64,000 nucleotides of DNA, from assembly GCA_017509785.1 (NCBI GenBank), contig JAFWOT010000008.1, positions 1 to 64,000 of the forward strand. The letters are read 5' to 3'. Position numbers and translations under genes: made by a program. The DNA comes from Clostridia bacterium. Lineage in GTDB: Bacteria > Bacillota > Clostridia > Christensenellales > CAG-138. How positions within the stretch are numbered: position 1 is the stretch's first letter; every line of letters begins with the position of its first letter. The notes beneath the pieces are model-generated. The model did not search any database and had not been told where the DNA came from. It saw nothing but the letters and a program-made list of their open reading frames with translations. This document shows, piece after piece, positions 40,982 to 55,530 of this stretch.

Positions 40982-41529
40982 CCCGGGAAAACGCGCTGAA
41001 GCTTTTTAAGTGCCTGTCGGATATGTCGCGCCTTCGCATAGTTCAGTCTCTGACTCTCGGAGAGATGTACACCGAGCTGCTGGCAGAACGTCTGGAGCTC
41101 ACCCCTTCGACCGTATCCTTCCATATGAAAAAGCTGGAGGATGCAGGCGTCGTCGTTTCCCGCAAGGAGCAGTATTATACCGTCTACTCCCTCAATCGCG
41201 GCATTCTCGAGCAGACCGTATTCCAAGTCGTCACGTCGGAACCCGACGAGATCGACGAACAGCAGAAGAGGGAGGAGCAATACCGTCAAAAGGTCATCAA
41301 GGCGTTCTTTGATTACGACAAGCTTCGCTCGATCCCCGTGCAGCGCAAGAAAAAGCTGATCTGCTATGAACGGATCGCCGAACGGTTCGAGATAGGCAGG
41401 GTGTATGAAGAGAAGGAGGTCAACGAGATCATATCCCCCATCCATGAGGATTATTGCACCATCCGCAGGGATATGATAAGCGAAGGCATTTTCAAACGTG
41501 AAGACGGCCGCTATGTGCGCTTGAAGTAG
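40978..41529 (+). CDS. ArsR-like HTH regulator with DUF2087 domain
   Basis: 183 residues. An N-terminal winged helix of ArsR type (ALKLFKCLSDMSRLRIVQSL, then LELTPSTVSFHMKKLEDAGV) is joined to a C-terminal DUF2087 domain (LRSIPVQRKKKLICYERIAE, YEEKEVNEIISPIHEDY, DMISEGIFKREDGRYVR). Such proteins are probable transcriptional regulators; DUF2087 has an additional winged-helix-like shape. No metal-binding Cys motif of classical ArsR is visible. Coupled to the helical protein upstream; terminator follows. Confidence 0.88.
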   Translation: MTRENALKLFKCLSDMSRLRIVQSLTLGEMYTELLAERLELTPSTVSFHMKKLEDAGVVVSRKEQYYTVYSLNRGILEQTVFQVVTSEPDEIDEQQKREEQYRQKVIKAFFDYDKLRSIPVQRKKKLICYERIAERFEIGRVYEEKEVNEIISPIHEDYCTIRRDMISEGIFKREDGRYVRLK

Positions 41530-41547
41530 AAACTCTTTCGGCAATAT

Positions 41548-41578
41548 AGCCCGCGTTCGTTAAGTTCGCGGGCTTTTC
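41548..41578 (+). terminator. Intrinsic terminator
   Basis: AGCCCGCG (41548-41555) pairs with CGCGGGCT (41567-41574), followed by TTT. Confidence 0.75.
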
Positions 41579-41653
41579 CGACCGCAAAAACCGCGGCGTC
41601 GGTCGTGACGTGTGCCCGCGTGCGCGTGAGCGGCGCCGTTTCTTTGCAGCAGG

Positions 41654-41681
41654 TTGAAAAGTTCGTTTTTTTGAGTATAAT
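41654..41681 (+). promoter_or_regulatory. Promoter of the GNAT gene
   Basis: TTGAAA (41654-41659), 16-bp spacer, TATAAT (41676-41681). Confidence 0.65.
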
Positions 41682-41725
41682 TATCCATAAGAAGAAATCG
41701 CCAAACCGGCGTTTGAGGAGGAGTT

Positions 41726-42220
41726 ATGAGCGTCAGATCGGCTTTGGAGACGGTGGAAAACGATTTGTGGTCAAATGCGCGCGTTTCTATCCGACCGCTC
41801 AAAACAGAGGCGGACCTGATCTACGCGGCTTTTGAATGCCAACTTGACGACGGGCAAAAAGAACTTGTCAATCCCGCGTGGTTTTCCATCGGCAGAGCAT
41901 ACCTGTTCAGAGACGACAACTATCCCTGCATCATCTGCAATGAGCAAATGTCGCCCGTCGGATTCATCGATCTTTGCAAGTGGCTCGGTGAAGGCGAAGC
42001 TTTTACGTGGAGCTATTATATTGACAAAAACCATCAAGGAAAAGGATATGGAAAAAGCGCTGCCGAAGCGGCCGTTCGGATACTGAAAGCGGCAAGTCCC
42101 GAAACGCCGATAAAGCTCGCGGCGGAGCGGGGCAACGAAAAAGCGCAGCGTCTGTATGCTTCGCTTGGCTTCAGGCTGCTGCCGGAACTTGATGGGGACG
42201 ATCTTGTATTCGGCTTATAG
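41726..42220 (+). CDS. GNAT-family N-acetyltransferase
   Basis: 164 residues. Coenzyme A motif NHQGKGYGKSAAEAAVRIL at about 109-127 and C-terminal AAERGNEKAQRLYASLGF. The N-terminal region (RPLKTEADLIYAAFECQLDD) resembles diamine/spermidine-type GNATs only loosely; the acceptor is unknown. Ribosome binding site GAGGAGGAGTT before ATG 41726. Base composition is lower in GC than the neighbours. Confidence 0.87.
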   Translation: MSVRSALETVENDLWSNARVSIRPLKTEADLIYAAFECQLDDGQKELVNPAWFSIGRAYLFRDDNYPCIICNEQMSPVGFIDLCKWLGEGEAFTWSYYIDKNHQGKGYGKSAAEAAVRILKAASPETPIKLAAERGNEKAQRLYASLGFRLLPELDGDDLVFGL

Positions 42221-42367
42221 AAGAGAACCGACCCGGCAGATCGTGCTTGAAGACGGGACACGCTTCATAGGAAACGAAGGATGAAGCGTGAAACCGGCCC
42301 GCATGATGAAAAGGCCGCGGCTCCACGCCTGCGGAGACCGCGGCAGACGGAGGTCTGAGGAGAAGTC

Positions 42368-42928
42368 ATGAAGAAACTCATGAAGGGGATCGCGTTCGGG
42401 ACGCTTGCCGCGGCGGTTATTTTTGCCGTTCTTTTCCGGTTTTATCACGCGGGCGTTTTTTTGTCGCTTGCCATCACGGCGGGTACGGTCTGCTATCACG
42501 TTGCCGTGAGATTGCTGACCGGTTTGGCGTATGACCTTTTCATGGGGAACAGAGCGGATCCCGAGAAGCCCCGATACGAGATAAAACCGTGGGAATCGGC
42601 GCTTTACAGAAAGCTTCGCGTCAAGGATTGGAAGGGCGGGATACCTACGTTCGATCCCGATGTATTCGATCCGCAAAAGCACTCCTGGGACGAGATCGCG
42701 CAGGCGACATGCCAGGCGGAACGCGTGCATGAGACCTCTGCCGTGCTGAGCTTTCTTCCGATGCTTGCGGGCATATGGTTCGGAAGCATCGGCGTTTTCG
42801 CCGTGACGTCGGTGATCGCGGCGGCGATCGATATGATATTTGTGATCGTGCAGAGGTACAACCGGCCCCGGATCGTAAGGCTCGCAGAGAAAAAACACGG
42901 TTCAAAATCCGGCCGGCATGTGATATAA
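42368..42928 (+). CDS. CrtO-like membrane protein (glycosyl-diaponeurosporenoate acyltransferase family)
   Basis: 186 residues. Two N-terminal helices (about 7-27 and 31-53) and two C-terminal ones (about 121-138 and 140-162) flank the conserved segment WESALYRKLRVKDWKGGIPT followed by HSWDEIAQATCQAERVHE, typical of Firmicute homologues of CrtO of the staphyloxanthin pathway. No carotenoid genes are near, so the role is probably different, perhaps lipid acylation. Ribosome binding site CTGAGGAGAAGTC before ATG 42368. Preceded by 147 bp without a gene. Confidence 0.7.
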   Translation: MKKLMKGIAFGTLAAAVIFAVLFRFYHAGVFLSLAITAGTVCYHVAVRLLTGLAYDLFMGNRADPEKPRYEIKPWESALYRKLRVKDWKGGIPTFDPDVFDPQKHSWDEIAQATCQAERVHETSAVLSFLPMLAGIWFGSIGVFAVTSVIAAAIDMIFVIVQRYNRPRIVRLAEKKHGSKSGRHVI

Positions 42929-42955
42929 TACGCAAAAAGGTTCAAGGAGATCCCC

Positions 42956-43495
42956 ATGGCATTTTTCCCGGAGGGGCAGGGCAGGGTGAAGCTGCTCATG
43001 CTCTACATAATAAAAAGGTTCCGCACGCCCATCTCGCGCGAGCAGCTCTATACCGCGATGGCGGAGGTCGACGACGCCACCTTCTTTGAAGCGAGCGAGA
43101 TACTTGCCGAGCTCGAGAAGGAGATGTATCTCATCGCCGTCCCCGCGAGGGATCAGCATCTGCTGTACCTCACCGAGAGGGGAGAGGAGCTCCTCTCGAC
43201 GTTCGAGATGGAGCTGCCCCGCTCCGTCCGCGACGAGATGGCGGGCTACGCCGACGAGCACCGTGAAGGGATCCGCCGCTCCAACAACATATTCTGCGAC
43301 GCTCTCCCGAGGCCTGACGGCTCGTGGCAGGTGGAGCTCGCCCTGCTTGAAAACGGGAGCACCCTGTTCGAGATCGACCTTCACATGCCGGACGCGAGGA
43401 CGGCCAACCGCGCGAGGGAGAACTGGCTTCGCGGCGCGGATTCGATATACCTCGAAATACTGACCCGCCTTTCAAGCGAGAACGGCGCGGAATGA
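42956..43495 (+). CDS. DUF4364-family protein, winged-helix type
   Basis: 179 residues. The N-terminal part is a winged helix-turn-helix (VKLLMLYIIKRFRTPISREQ, FFEASEILAELEKEMYLIAV, LLYLTERGEELLSTFE), as expected for DUF4364, a clostridial family of probable regulators. The C-terminal half is beta-rich (GSWQVELALLENGSTLFEID). Ribosome binding site TCAAGGAGATCCCC. Function unknown. 28 bp after the CrtO-like gene. Confidence 0.85.
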   Translation: MAFFPEGQGRVKLLMLYIIKRFRTPISREQLYTAMAEVDDATFFEASEILAELEKEMYLIAVPARDQHLLYLTERGEELLSTFEMELPRSVRDEMAGYADEHREGIRRSNNIFCDALPRPDGSWQVELALLENGSTLFEIDLHMPDARTANRARENWLRGADSIYLEILTRLSSENGAE

Positions 43496-43509
43496 ACCGC
43501 GGCGGGGTG

Positions 43510-43538
43510 TTGAGTTTTGCCCTGCGCCGTGATATAAT
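43510..43538 (+). promoter_or_regulatory. Promoter of the subtilisin-like protease gene
   Basis: TTGAGT (43510-43515), 17-bp spacer, TATAAT (43533-43538). Confidence 0.75.
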
Positions 43539-43583
43539 TACGCCGTGAGAAGCCCGCGTGACGGGCGATTTACGGAGGGCATT

Positions 43584-46502
43584 ATGAACAGAATCATCAA
43601 ATCGGTCATCGCGGCGCTGTTGGCGGCTGCGATTTTCCTTTTGGCGGGAGCGCCGGCCCGCCGTTTCGCGTCGGCGGAAACGAACGGGCGGCCGGCGTCT
43701 GAAGCGAGGGATCCGCACGAACGGGTAAATATAGTCGTAAAGCTCGAAGGCGCGCCCGCGCTCGCGGCTCCGGGGCAGGAGGATGAGGCGGTTTCCCGGA
43801 TCCGCCGGGAGCAGGATCTTGCCATGGAGAGGATACGTTCGCTTACGAAAGGGAGCGAAGCCAAGCTCCTTTACAGGTATGCGGAGGTCTTCAACGGGCT
43901 TGCGTTACGCGCCGAATACGGTCTCATAGATGATATCGCCGCTCTTGAAGGAGTGGCCTCCTGCTACGAGAGCCCGGTCTTCACCCTGCCCGAAAAGGTC
44001 GGGCCCGAGGGAGAGGACGAAAGGCTCGCCTCCTCAGTCGGATTTATCAACGCCGATGAGCTCTGGGCAATGGGCCTGACGGGGCGGGGGATGACAGTCG
44101 CCGTCATCGACACGGGCGTTCTTACTTCGCATCCCGCGTTTGCCGCAGTGCCTCCGGAGCCCCGCTTCGATGAGGCCGGGATAGACGCCGTGCTTTCCGA
44201 AAACGATCTCTGCGCGGAGCAGAGGTATTCCGGCACGCTCACGGGGGGCGACCTCTATCGCAGCGGCAAGATCCCCTTTGCATTCAACTATTTCGCCGGA
44301 AACACGGACGTTTCCCATTCATACGCGCAGAACGATCACGGCACTCACGTGAGCTCCATAGCCGTCGGCAATTCCGATGGCGCGAAGGGCGTCGCGTACG
44401 ACGCGCAGCTCATACCGATGCAGGTATTCAACGGCGGCAACGCCGATTGGGTGGATATAGTCGCCGCGCTGGAGGACTGCGCGTATCTCGGCGTCGATTC
44501 CGTCAACATGAGCTTCGGCGCGGACTGCGGCTTTACCGAGGATGAGGATCTCGAGGAGGTCTTCGCCCTGCTCACCGAGCACGGGGTCAACATCGCCGCG
44601 GCCTCCGGCAACGCCGGTACGGCGGGCGGAGGCAACATGTTCAACGGCACGACGCCCACCTTCAATTACGATAACGGCACGACCTCGACCCCCGCAACGC
44701 TTCGCGGAGCGCTCTCCATAGCCGCGAGCCTCAACGAGGCGGACGCCATTCCCACGAGCTATTCGAGCTGGGGCACGACCTCCGATCTGCGCATCAAGCC
44801 GGAGATAATGGCCCCCGGCGACAATATCGAAGCGGCTGTCGATCCGGAATACTCCGGCGGCTACTATGATATGAAGAGCGGTACCAGCATGGCGACCCCG
44901 CATATCGCGGGGGCGATGGCGCTCGTCAAGCAGTACGTCAGGGAGAACTTCCCCGGCCTTTCCGCGGGTGAGACCATGAAGATGGTCAACACCCTTCTCA
45001 TGTGCACGGCCCGCCCCGCGGAGCTCAACGGCACGCTCTGCAGCCCCAGGCAGCAGGGCGCGGGCTGCGCCGATCTTGCGGCGGCCGTTTCGACGAAAGC
45101 CTATATCGACGTTCCCGGCTGTGAGAGGCCGAAGCTCGAGCTCGGCGACGACGACGATCGCAGCGGCGTATTCTCGTTCAGCTTCGACGTCGTCAATTTC
45201 GGCGACCGCGCGCAGACGTTCACCGTCGATACGCGCGTGCTGACCGAGCAGATAAACATGTGGCTGATAGGCTACAGCCTCGTCAACATAATGAACCATG
45301 CCTCCGAGGATATCACCTCCGAGGTCTCCGTATCCGCTCCCTCGTCCGTGACGGTCCCCGCCGGCGGGCGCAGGACGGTCGGCGTCACGATAAACCTCGG
45401 CTCCTACGCTTCCGTCATCGACGGGCAGTGCCCGCTCGGCATGTATATAGACGGCTTCGTAATGCTCCGGGGCGAGACGGATCTTTCCGTGCCCTTCCTC
45501 GGTTTCTATGGGGATTGGGAATACGGCGCCGTGTTCGACCGCAAGAATTATTTTGACCAGTATACGGGAGCGACCCAGGCTTACCCCAACGAGTGGGGCA
45601 CGAACCGCGCCGTCGCCTATATGGGGGAAAGCACGGTCCTGCTCGGCATGAATCCGTTTGTGAGCTCCGCTGATCTCCTCCTTGACCGCGCCTCCCTCAG
45701 CCCCAACGGGGACGGCAATATGGACAGCATCGGCTTCGTGCATACGTATCTGCTCCGCAACACGGAGGTCTTCCGCTACGAGGTCGTCGACGCCTCGACG
45801 GGCGAACAGTACTTCGTGCAGGATCTGAACCTCGTCGGCAAGGCGGTGCAGAACACGTTCGTCACGTTCTATCAGCCCGTCGGCGCGGAGCCGTGGAGCG
45901 CGATGGAGCAGTGGGGCGGGGAGGACCTTCCCGAAGGCACGCACTGCATACTCCGCATGACGGGATACCTGCAGGGCTTTGACGAGTTCGATCCCGACGA
46001 GAACGAGAACGCCGTGTGGGAGGTCCCCGTCACGATAGACAGGATCGCCCCCGAGATCACCTTCGCGAGGCTCGTGAACGGCTCCCTCGATATCGCCGTG
46101 AGGGACGCTCATTACACCGCCTTCATAGGCGTCTACTCGAACGCCGCCTGCACCTCCGTGATATCGGAGACCGCCGTAGCCGAGAGCTCCCGCGGGGCGG
46201 TGACGGAGCGGAGCATTGCCGTAGGATCGAACGAGAGCGTCTGGGTCAAGCTCGGCGATTACGCCGGCAATACGCGTGTCGTCCGCATAGACGGCGGAAC
46301 GGCCTTCCTCAAGGGCGACTGCGACCTGAACGGCACGGTCACCGCGGCGGACGCGCTGCTCGCGATGCGCAGCACGATGGGCCTCGAGGAGCTCGCGGGC
46401 GCGGGCTTCGAGGCGGGCGATCTTAACGGGGACGGGGAGATCACCGCTCTTGAGGCGCTCACCATAATGCGTTACGTGCTCGGCCTCGTCGACGAGCTGT
46501 GA
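43584..46502 (+). CDS. Secreted subtilisin-like serine protease (S8) with dockerin
   Basis: 972 residues. Signal peptide (IIKSVIAALLAAAIFLLAG), inhibitor-like propeptide with VNIVVKLEGAPAL and RYAEVFNGLALRA, and an S8 catalytic domain with the full triad: Asp176 (VAVIDTGV), His252 (DHGTHVSSIA), Ser435 (SGTSMATPHIAGAMAL). A long C-terminal region with Fn3-like/C5a-peptidase-like beta domains (about 500-890) follows, then a dockerin (910-972): KGDCDLNGTVTAADALLAMR and AGDLNGDGEITALEALTIMR. ATG 43584 has ACGGAGGGC before it; the GTG at 43545 is too early. Likely a cell-surface or complex-bound protease that digests extracellular protein. Confidence 0.93.
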   Translation: MNRIIKSVIAALLAAAIFLLAGAPARRFASAETNGRPASEARDPHERVNIVVKLEGAPALAAPGQEDEAVSRIRREQDLAMERIRSLTKGSEAKLLYRYAEVFNGLALRAEYGLIDDIAALEGVASCYESPVFTLPEKVGPEGEDERLASSVGFINADELWAMGLTGRGMTVAVIDTGVLTSHPAFAAVPPEPRFDEAGIDAVLSENDLCAEQRYSGTLTGGDLYRSGKIPFAFNYFAGNTDVSHSYAQNDHGTHVSSIAVGNSDGAKGVAYDAQLIPMQVFNGGNADWVDIVAALEDCAYLGVDSVNMSFGADCGFTEDEDLEEVFALLTEHGVNIAAASGNAGTAGGGNMFNGTTPTFNYDNGTTSTPATLRGALSIAASLNEADAIPTSYSSWGTTSDLRIKPEIMAPGDNIEAAVDPEYSGGYYDMKSGTSMATPHIAGAMALVKQYVRENFPGLSAGETMKMVNTLLMCTARPAELNGTLCSPRQQGAGCADLAAAVSTKAYIDVPGCERPKLELGDDDDRSGVFSFSFDVVNFGDRAQTFTVDTRVLTEQINMWLIGYSLVNIMNHASEDITSEVSVSAPSSVTVPAGGRRTVGVTINLGSYASVIDGQCPLGMYIDGFVMLRGETDLSVPFLGFYGDWEYGAVFDRKNYFDQYTGATQAYPNEWGTNRAVAYMGESTVLLGMNPFVSSADLLLDRASLSPNGDGNMDSIGFVHTYLLRNTEVFRYEVVDASTGEQYFVQDLNLVGKAVQNTFVTFYQPVGAEPWSAMEQWGGEDLPEGTHCILRMTGYLQGFDEFDPDENENAVWEVPVTIDRIAPEITFARLVNGSLDIAVRDAHYTAFIGVYSNAACTSVISETAVAESSRGAVTERSIAVGSNESVWVKLGDYAGNTRVVRIDGGTAFLKGDCDLNGTVTAADALLAMRSTMGLEELAGAGFEAGDLNGDGEITALEALTIMRYVLGLVDEL

Positions 46503-46516
46503 AAGTAAAAAAACCA

Positions 46517-46545
46517 ACGGGCTGCCGATCTCGGCAGCCCGTTTT
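46517..46545. terminator. Terminator between convergent genes
   Basis: ACGGGCTGCCG (46517-46527), loop ATCT, CGGCAGCCCGT (46532-46542), then TTT; serves the protease gene and possibly the convergent nucleotidyltransferase gene. Confidence 0.85.
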
Positions 46546-46567
46546 CACACTGCGGCCCGATAGTCTT

Positions 46568-47503
46568 TTATTTCCAAAGCCCTTCGGGGTAGAGGCCCTC
46601 CTCGGTGAACTTCCTCAGCGCCTCGACGACCACGGGCTTATCCTCGCGGTTGGTGACGCCGTACCATCTGTCGGGGGTCTCGAGGACCTTTACGGAATAC
46701 TTGCCGGAGGCAAGGCAGCGGCGCACCGCGTCGGGGAGCAGATCCTCGCACTTTAAGGGGTTCACGGGGATGTTCTCCTCAAGGAATTTGGGGAAGTGCT
46801 TCCGGATCTCGTCAAAGAGCGAGGGCTTGAACCCGAAGAAGTTCATGCTGACGCAGGTCCCGGCGGGCATGGGGATGAAGGTCTCGTCGTCGAGGGTGTA
46901 CTCGGCGTTTTGAAGATCCGCGGTCTTCCTCAGCTTCTTCCTCTCGACTATGTCGGTGAGGAAGTTCTTTTCATCGACCGTGCATTCGCCGCGGGCGACG
47001 AAGCCGCGATCGGGTATGGTGTTCATCACGTTGTAGCCGATCATGCCCCACTCGTTCTCCGCGGGGTGCTTTACGAGGAAATCGTAAATGATCCTGAAGC
47101 CGTTCGGCCCGAAATAATCGTCCGCGCCTATTACGGCGAAGGGCCCGTCCACGACCTCCGCGGCGCAGAGTATCGCGTGGCTCGTGCCCCAGGGCTTTAC
47201 GCGCCCCTCGGGGATGGTGAAGCCCTCGGGGATCTTGTCGAGCTCCTGAAGGACGTAATCGACCTTCGCGTACTTCGAAACGCGCTTGCCGATGGTGGAT
47301 ACGAAATCGTCGTATATGGCGCTCTTGATAATGAAGACTATGTGCTCAAACCCCGCGCGGATCGCGTCGAAGCAGGAATAGTCGATTATGAAATTGCCAT
47401 ATTCGTCAAAGGGATCGAGCTGCTTCAGGCCGCCGTAGCGGGAACCCATGCCCGCCGCCATTATGACGAGAGCGGGTTTTTTGTTTTTGAGAATGTCGCT
47501 CAT
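46568..47503 (-). CDS. Sugar-phosphate nucleotidyltransferase
   Basis: 311 residues. N-terminal nucleotide-binding motif VIMAAGMGSRYGGLKQLDPF (GxGxR type) and metal/sugar site VIGADDYFG; related to GalU-like and glucose-1-phosphate uridylyl/thymidylyltransferases, though the C-terminal half (SMNFFGFKPSLFDEIRKHFP) belongs to a less studied subgroup often found in gut Clostridia and Bacteroidetes. It would make an NDP-sugar for envelope glycans. It stands alone between a protease gene and rpoB. ATG 47503 is preceded by AGGAGGCTGAAT. Confidence 0.85.
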   Translation of the reverse strand: MSDILKNKKPALVIMAAGMGSRYGGLKQLDPFDEYGNFIIDYSCFDAIRAGFEHIVFIIKSAIYDDFVSTIGKRVSKYAKVDYVLQELDKIPEGFTIPEGRVKPWGTSHAILCAAEVVDGPFAVIGADDYFGPNGFRIIYDFLVKHPAENEWGMIGYNVMNTIPDRGFVARGECTVDEKNFLTDIVERKKLRKTADLQNAEYTLDDETFIPMPAGTCVSMNFFGFKPSLFDEIRKHFPKFLEENIPVNPLKCEDLLPDAVRRCLASGKYSVKVLETPDRWYGVTNREDKPVVVEALRKFTEEGLYPEGLWK

Positions 47504-47823
47504 ATTCAGCCTCCTGTTGAATTATAATATACGCTCGTTAATTATAGCAGATTTCCCCTTTATATTGTTGGAAAAACGCAAATATATTTTGAAAACCCGC
47601 CGCCGCCCCTCTTGACTATCCGGCCCGCACCCGCTATAATACGATACTGGATTAATATGGGTGATAATGCGGATATAGCCCCCTCCGCGTTTTCAGGCAG
47701 GCTGTCGAAGCCGAATTTTTCCTTGTTTCAAGCGGGTTTTCGGCGATGCGCCATTCGGGGGCTTCATGAACAGTTATAGTATTTCATGCGGTGGGTCTCC
47801 GCCGCCGGGAAGGAGTTAAACAG
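47504..47823 (+). other. Intergenic/leader region before rpoB
   Basis: No gene seen. AT-rich divergent promoter area (47520-47580), then the rpoB promoter (47612-47640) and a leader of about 175 nt in which AGCCCCC (about 47678) could pair with GGGGGCT (about 47755). Whether this is a regulatory structure is not known. Confidence 0.5.
47612..47640 (+). promoter_or_regulatory. Promoter of rpoBC
   Basis: TTGACT (47612-47617), 17-bp spacer, TATAAT (47635-47640); near-consensus, as expected for a highly expressed operon. Confidence 0.8.
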
Positions 47824-51699
<3,876 letters not shown>

Positions 51700-51753
51700 G
51701 CTCCGCCGAACTGCCGACCGACTTAAACGACGAGTCAGAAGGGAGAATTCAAA

Positions 51754-54700
51754 TTGTTTGAGCTTACGAATTTCGATGCTATTCAGATAGGGCTCGCATC
51801 GCCCGAAAAGATAAGGGAATGGTCCCACGGCGAGGTAAAGAAGCCCGAGACCATCAACTACAGGACTTTAAAGCCCGAGCGCGACGGCCTCTTCTGCGAG
51901 CGCATTTTCGGGCCGACCAAGGACTGGGAGTGCCATTGCGGAAGGTATAAGCGCATCCGCTACAAGGGCGTCGTCTGCGAAAAGTGCGGCGTCGAGGTAA
52001 CGAGGGCCAAGGTCCGCCGCGAGCGCATGGGTCACATAGAGCTCGCCGCCCCCGTTTCCCATATCTGGTACTTTAAGGGCATCCCCTGCCGCATGAAGAT
52101 GCTCCTCGACATGAACCCGAAGGATCTCGAAAAGATACTCTATTTCGCCTCCTTCGTCGTGACCGACCCGGGCACCACCCCCTTTGCGCACAAGCAGCTC
52201 CTCACCGATAAGGAGTACCGCGACGCGCAGGCGGAGTACGGCCCCAAGGCCTTCCGCGCCGGCATGGGCGCCGAGGCCATAAAGGATCTGCTCCAGCAGA
52301 TCGATCTCGAGAAGCTTGAGAAGGAGCTCCGCGAAGAGGTCGAGAATTCCTCCGGCCAGAAGCGCACCAACGCCATCAAGCGCCTTGAGGTCATCGAGGC
52401 CTTCATAAAGAGCGGCAACAAGCCCGAGTGGATCATAATGGACGTCGTCCCCGTCATCCCGCCCGATCTTCGCCCGATGGTCCAGCTGGACGGCGGCAGG
52501 TTCGCGACCAGCGACCTCAATGATCTTTACCGCCGCGTGATCAACCGCAACAACCGCCTGAAGAGGCTGCTTGAGCTCCACGCTCCCGACATCATCGTCA
52601 GGAACGAGAAGCGCATGCTCCAGGAAGCGGTCGACGCCCTCATCGACAACGGCCGCCGCGGCCGCGCGGTTACCGGCCCCGGCAACCGCCCGTTGAAGAG
52701 CCTCTCCGATATGCTCCGCGGCAAGCAGGGCCGCTTCCGTCAGAACCTGCTCGGCAAGCGCGTCGACTATTCCGGCCGTTCCGTTATAGTCGTCGGGCCC
52801 GATCTCAAGATGTTCCAGTGCGGTCTTCCCAAGGAGATGGCGCTCGAGCTCTTTAAGCCCTTCGTAATGAAGAAGCTGACCGAGAAGGGTTACGCCCACA
52901 ACATCAAGTCCGCAAAGCGCATGGTCGAGCGCGCCAAGCCCGAGGTCTGGGACGTTCTCGAGGGCGTCATCAAGGATCACCCCGTGCTGCTGAACCGCGC
53001 TCCCACGCTCCACCGCCTCGGCATACAGGCCTTCGAGCCCGTTCTCGTCGAGGGACGCGCCTTGAAGCTCCATCCGCTGGCCTGTACCGCTTACAACGCG
53101 GACTTCGACGGCGACCAGATGGCGGTCCACGTACCCCTCTCCGTTGAGGCGCAGGCAGAGGCAAGGTTCCTCATGCTCGCCGCCAACAATATCCTTAAGC
53201 CCCAGGACGGCAAGCCCGTCGTCTGCCCGACTCAGGATATGGTCATGGGCTGCTACTACCTCACTCTCCGCTCCGATGAGCTGAACGAGTGGAACCGCAA
53301 GTCCGTCGCCGAGATGCTCATGAAGCATACCGAGGTCGGCGAGGTCAACGTCAACAAGGCCGTCAACGAGTGCTTCTCCGACTCCGAGCTGACCCGCCTC
53401 TTCGGCGAAGCCGATTACGAGGGCGCCCTCGCGGGCAAGGTCACGAACCTCATCGCGGATACCTCCTGCGTCGGCTACGACGGCGAGGATATCACCCGCC
53501 TCATGATGAACCCGACCCTCCGCCGCATCCATAAGGGCGAGGGCAAGGCGTACTCCTCCGAGGAGGAGGCTCTCATGGCCTACCAGACGGGCTCGCTTTC
53601 CCTGCACGCCTGCGTGAAGATCCGCGTCGAGCGTGAATTCGAGGGCGAGAAATACAGGAAGGTCATAAAGACCTCCATCGGCCGCCTCATATTCAACAAC
53701 GCCCTGCCGCAGGATCTCGGCTTCGTAAAGAGCCGCGAGACCGTTGACGATATGTTCAAGCTCGAGGTCGACAAGCTCGTCGTCAAGAAGGACATAGCCA
53801 AGATAGTCGATTACTGTTACAGGAAGCACGGCCCCACGATCACCAGCCAGGTGCTCGACAGGGTCAAGAAGCTCGGCTTCTCGTATTCCACGAGGGGCGG
53901 CATCACCGTAGGCTTCCAGGATATAACCGTTCCCGAGGAGAAGAAGGAGCTGCTCGCGGCGGCCGACGCCGCTTGCACCGAGATCGACGAGATCTACCGT
54001 GAGGGTCTCCTCTCCAAGGAGGACAGAAGAAAGCGCGTCATCGCCGAGTGGGAAAAGACCACCGGCGAGGTCACCGACGCCCTGATGAGGAAGCTCAGCC
54101 CCATCAATCCCATCTACATGATGGCGAACTCCGGCGCCCGCGGATCGACCGCACAGATCCGTCAGCTCGCCGGCATGCGCGGCCTTATGGCGGATCCCTC
54201 CGGTCAGACGATCGAGGTGCCTATCCGCGCGAACTTCCGCGAAGGCCTCTCCGTTCTGGAGTTCTTCATCTCCTCGCACGGCGCGCGCAAGGGTCTTGCG
54301 GATACGGCTCTGCGTACCGCGGACTCCGGTTACCTCACCCGCCGCCTCGTTGACGTTTCCCATAACGTCATCGTCCGCGAGCAGGATTGCTTCGCGGAGC
54401 GCGGCGAGCCCGTTCGCGGTATGGTCGTCCGCCAGATCGGCGAGGGCGAAAAGCCCATCGAGCCCCTCGGCGACAGGATACTCGGCCGCTACACGGTCAA
54501 GCCCATCTATCATCCCGAGACCGGCGAGCTCATCATCGGCGGCAACGAAATGATCACCTACGAGATCCGCGACAAGATCATCGCCGCGGGCATCACCGAG
54601 GTCGAGATCAGGACGGTCTTCACCTGCCGCTGTGAGCACGGCGTTTGCACGAAGTGCTACGGCTCCAACCTGACGACCGGCAAGACGGTCGATATCGGCG

Positions 54701-55530
54701 AGGCCGTCGGCATTATCGCGGCGCAGGCCATAGGCGAGCCCGGTACGCAGCTTACGATGCGTACGTTCCACGCCGGCGGTATCGCGACGAGCGAGGACAT
54801 CACTCAGGGTCTTCCCCGTGTCGAGGAAATATTCGAAGCAAGGAAGCCCAAGGGCCTTGCCGTCATAACCGAGATCAACGGCGTCGTTCAGCTCAAGAAC
54901 GACGGCAAGAAGACCGAGGCCGTCATCTCGAACGACGAGCAGGAGGTCGAGAAGTATCTCATCCCCTTCGGCTCCAAGCTGAAGGTGCATGACGGCGATT
55001 ACGTCGAGGCCGGCGACGAGCTGACCGAAGGCTCCGTCAACCCGCACGACATACTGAAGATCAAGGGCGTAAAGGGCGTTCAGGCCTACATGCTCAAGGA
55101 GGTCCAGTCCGTCTACCGTCTGCAGGGCGTTGAGATCAGCGATAAGCATATCGAGGTCATCATCCGCCAGATGCTGAGGAAGGTCCAGGTCGAGGAATCC
55201 GGCGATACCGAGCTGCTGCCCGGCGAGATCGTCGACATATTCCGCTTCGAGTCCGAGAACGAGCGCATCGTGGCGTTGGGCGGCACTCCCGCCGTCGCCA
55301 AGAGGAAGCTCCTCGGCATCACGAAGTCCGCTCTGGCTACCGATTCGTTCCTGTCCGCCGCCTCCTTCCAGGAGACGACCCGCGTCCTCACCGAGGCCGC
55401 GATAAAGGGCAAGGTCGATCCGCTGGTCGGCCTCAAGGAGAACGTCATCCTCGGCAAGCTCATTCCCGCGGGAGTCGGCCTTAAGCGCTACCGCAACGTT
55501 GACGTCGTCGCCAACGTCGAAGCCGAATAA
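51754..55530 (+). CDS. rpoC: DNA-directed RNA polymerase subunit beta'
   Basis: 1258 residues from TTG 51754, preceded by GAAGGGAGAATTCAAA; TTG/GTG starts with (M)[16 protein letters not shown] are usual for clostridial rpoC. It shows the N-terminal zinc ribbon ([20 protein letters not shown]), the catalytic Mg2+ triad NADFDGDQM, the bridge helix/trigger loop region ([40 protein letters not shown]) and the second zinc site ([13 protein letters not shown]). 54 bp after rpoB. A GC-rich hairpin (GGGGATCG/CGGTCCCC) lies after the stop. Confidence 0.97.
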   Translation: MFELTNFDAIQIGLASPEKIREWSHGEVKKPETINYRTLKPERDGLFCERIFGPTKDWECHCGRYKRIRYKGVVCEKCGVEVTRAKVRRERMGHIELAAPVSHIWYFKGIPCRMKMLLDMNPKDLEKILYFASFVVTDPGTTPFAHKQLLTDKEYRDAQAEYGPKAFRAGMGAEAIKDLLQQIDLEKLEKELREEVENSSGQKRTNAIKRLEVIEAFIKSGNKPEWIIMDVVPVIPPDLRPMVQLDGGRFATSDLNDLYRRVINRNNRLKRLLELHAPDIIVRNEKRMLQEAVDALIDNGRRGRAVTGPGNRPLKSLSDMLRGKQGRFRQNLLGKRVDYSGRSVIVVGPDLKMFQCGLPKEMALELFKPFVMKKLTEKGYAHNIKSAKRMVERAKPEVWDVLEGVIKDHPVLLNRAPTLHRLGIQAFEPVLVEGRALKLHPLACTAYNADFDGDQMAVHVPLSVEAQAEARFLMLAANNILKPQDGKPVVCPTQDMVMGCYYLTLRSDELNEWNRKSVAEMLMKHTEVGEVNVNKAVNECFSDSELTRLFGEADYEGALAGKVTNLIADTSCVGYDGEDITRLMMNPTLRRIHKGEGKAYSSEEEALMAYQTGSLSLHACVKIRVEREFEGEKYRKVIKTSIGRLIFNNALPQDLGFVKSRETVDDMFKLEVDKLVVKKDIAKIVDYCYRKHGPTITSQVLDRVKKLGFSYSTRGGITVGFQDITVPEEKKELLAAADAACTEIDEIYREGLLSKEDRRKRVIAEWEKTTGEVTDALMRKLSPINPIYMMANSGARGSTAQIRQLAGMRGLMADPSGQTIEVPIRANFREGLSVLEFFISSHGARKGLADTALRTADSGYLTRRLVDVSHNVIVREQDCFAERGEPVRGMVVRQIGEGEKPIEPLGDRILGRYTVKPIYHPETGELIIGGNEMITYEIRDKIIAAGITEVEIRTVFTCRCEHGVCTKCYGSNLTTGKTVDIGEAVGIIAAQAIGEPGTQLTMRTFHAGGIATSEDITQGLPRVEEIFEARKPKGLAVITEINGVVQLKNDGKKTEAVISNDEQEVEKYLIPFGSKLKVHDGDYVEAGDELTEGSVNPHDILKIKGVKGVQAYMLKEVQSVYRLQGVEISDKHIEVIIRQMLRKVQVEESGDTELLPGEIVDIFRFESENERIVALGGTPAVAKRKLLGITKSALATDSFLSAASFQETTRVLTEAAIKGKVDPLVGLKENVILGKLIPAGVGLKRYRNVDVVANVEAE

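Noticed and set aside
40643-41529. Toxin-antitoxin pair
   Set aside because: The overlap and small size are suggestive, but the second gene is a DUF2087 regulator and the first has no toxin-like motif; a simple operon is the safer reading.
44319-46517. 732-codon minus-strand frame opposite the S8 protease
   Set aside because: Mirror of a real gene with full catalytic triad and dockerin; composition is Arg/Glu/Ala-rich without domains.
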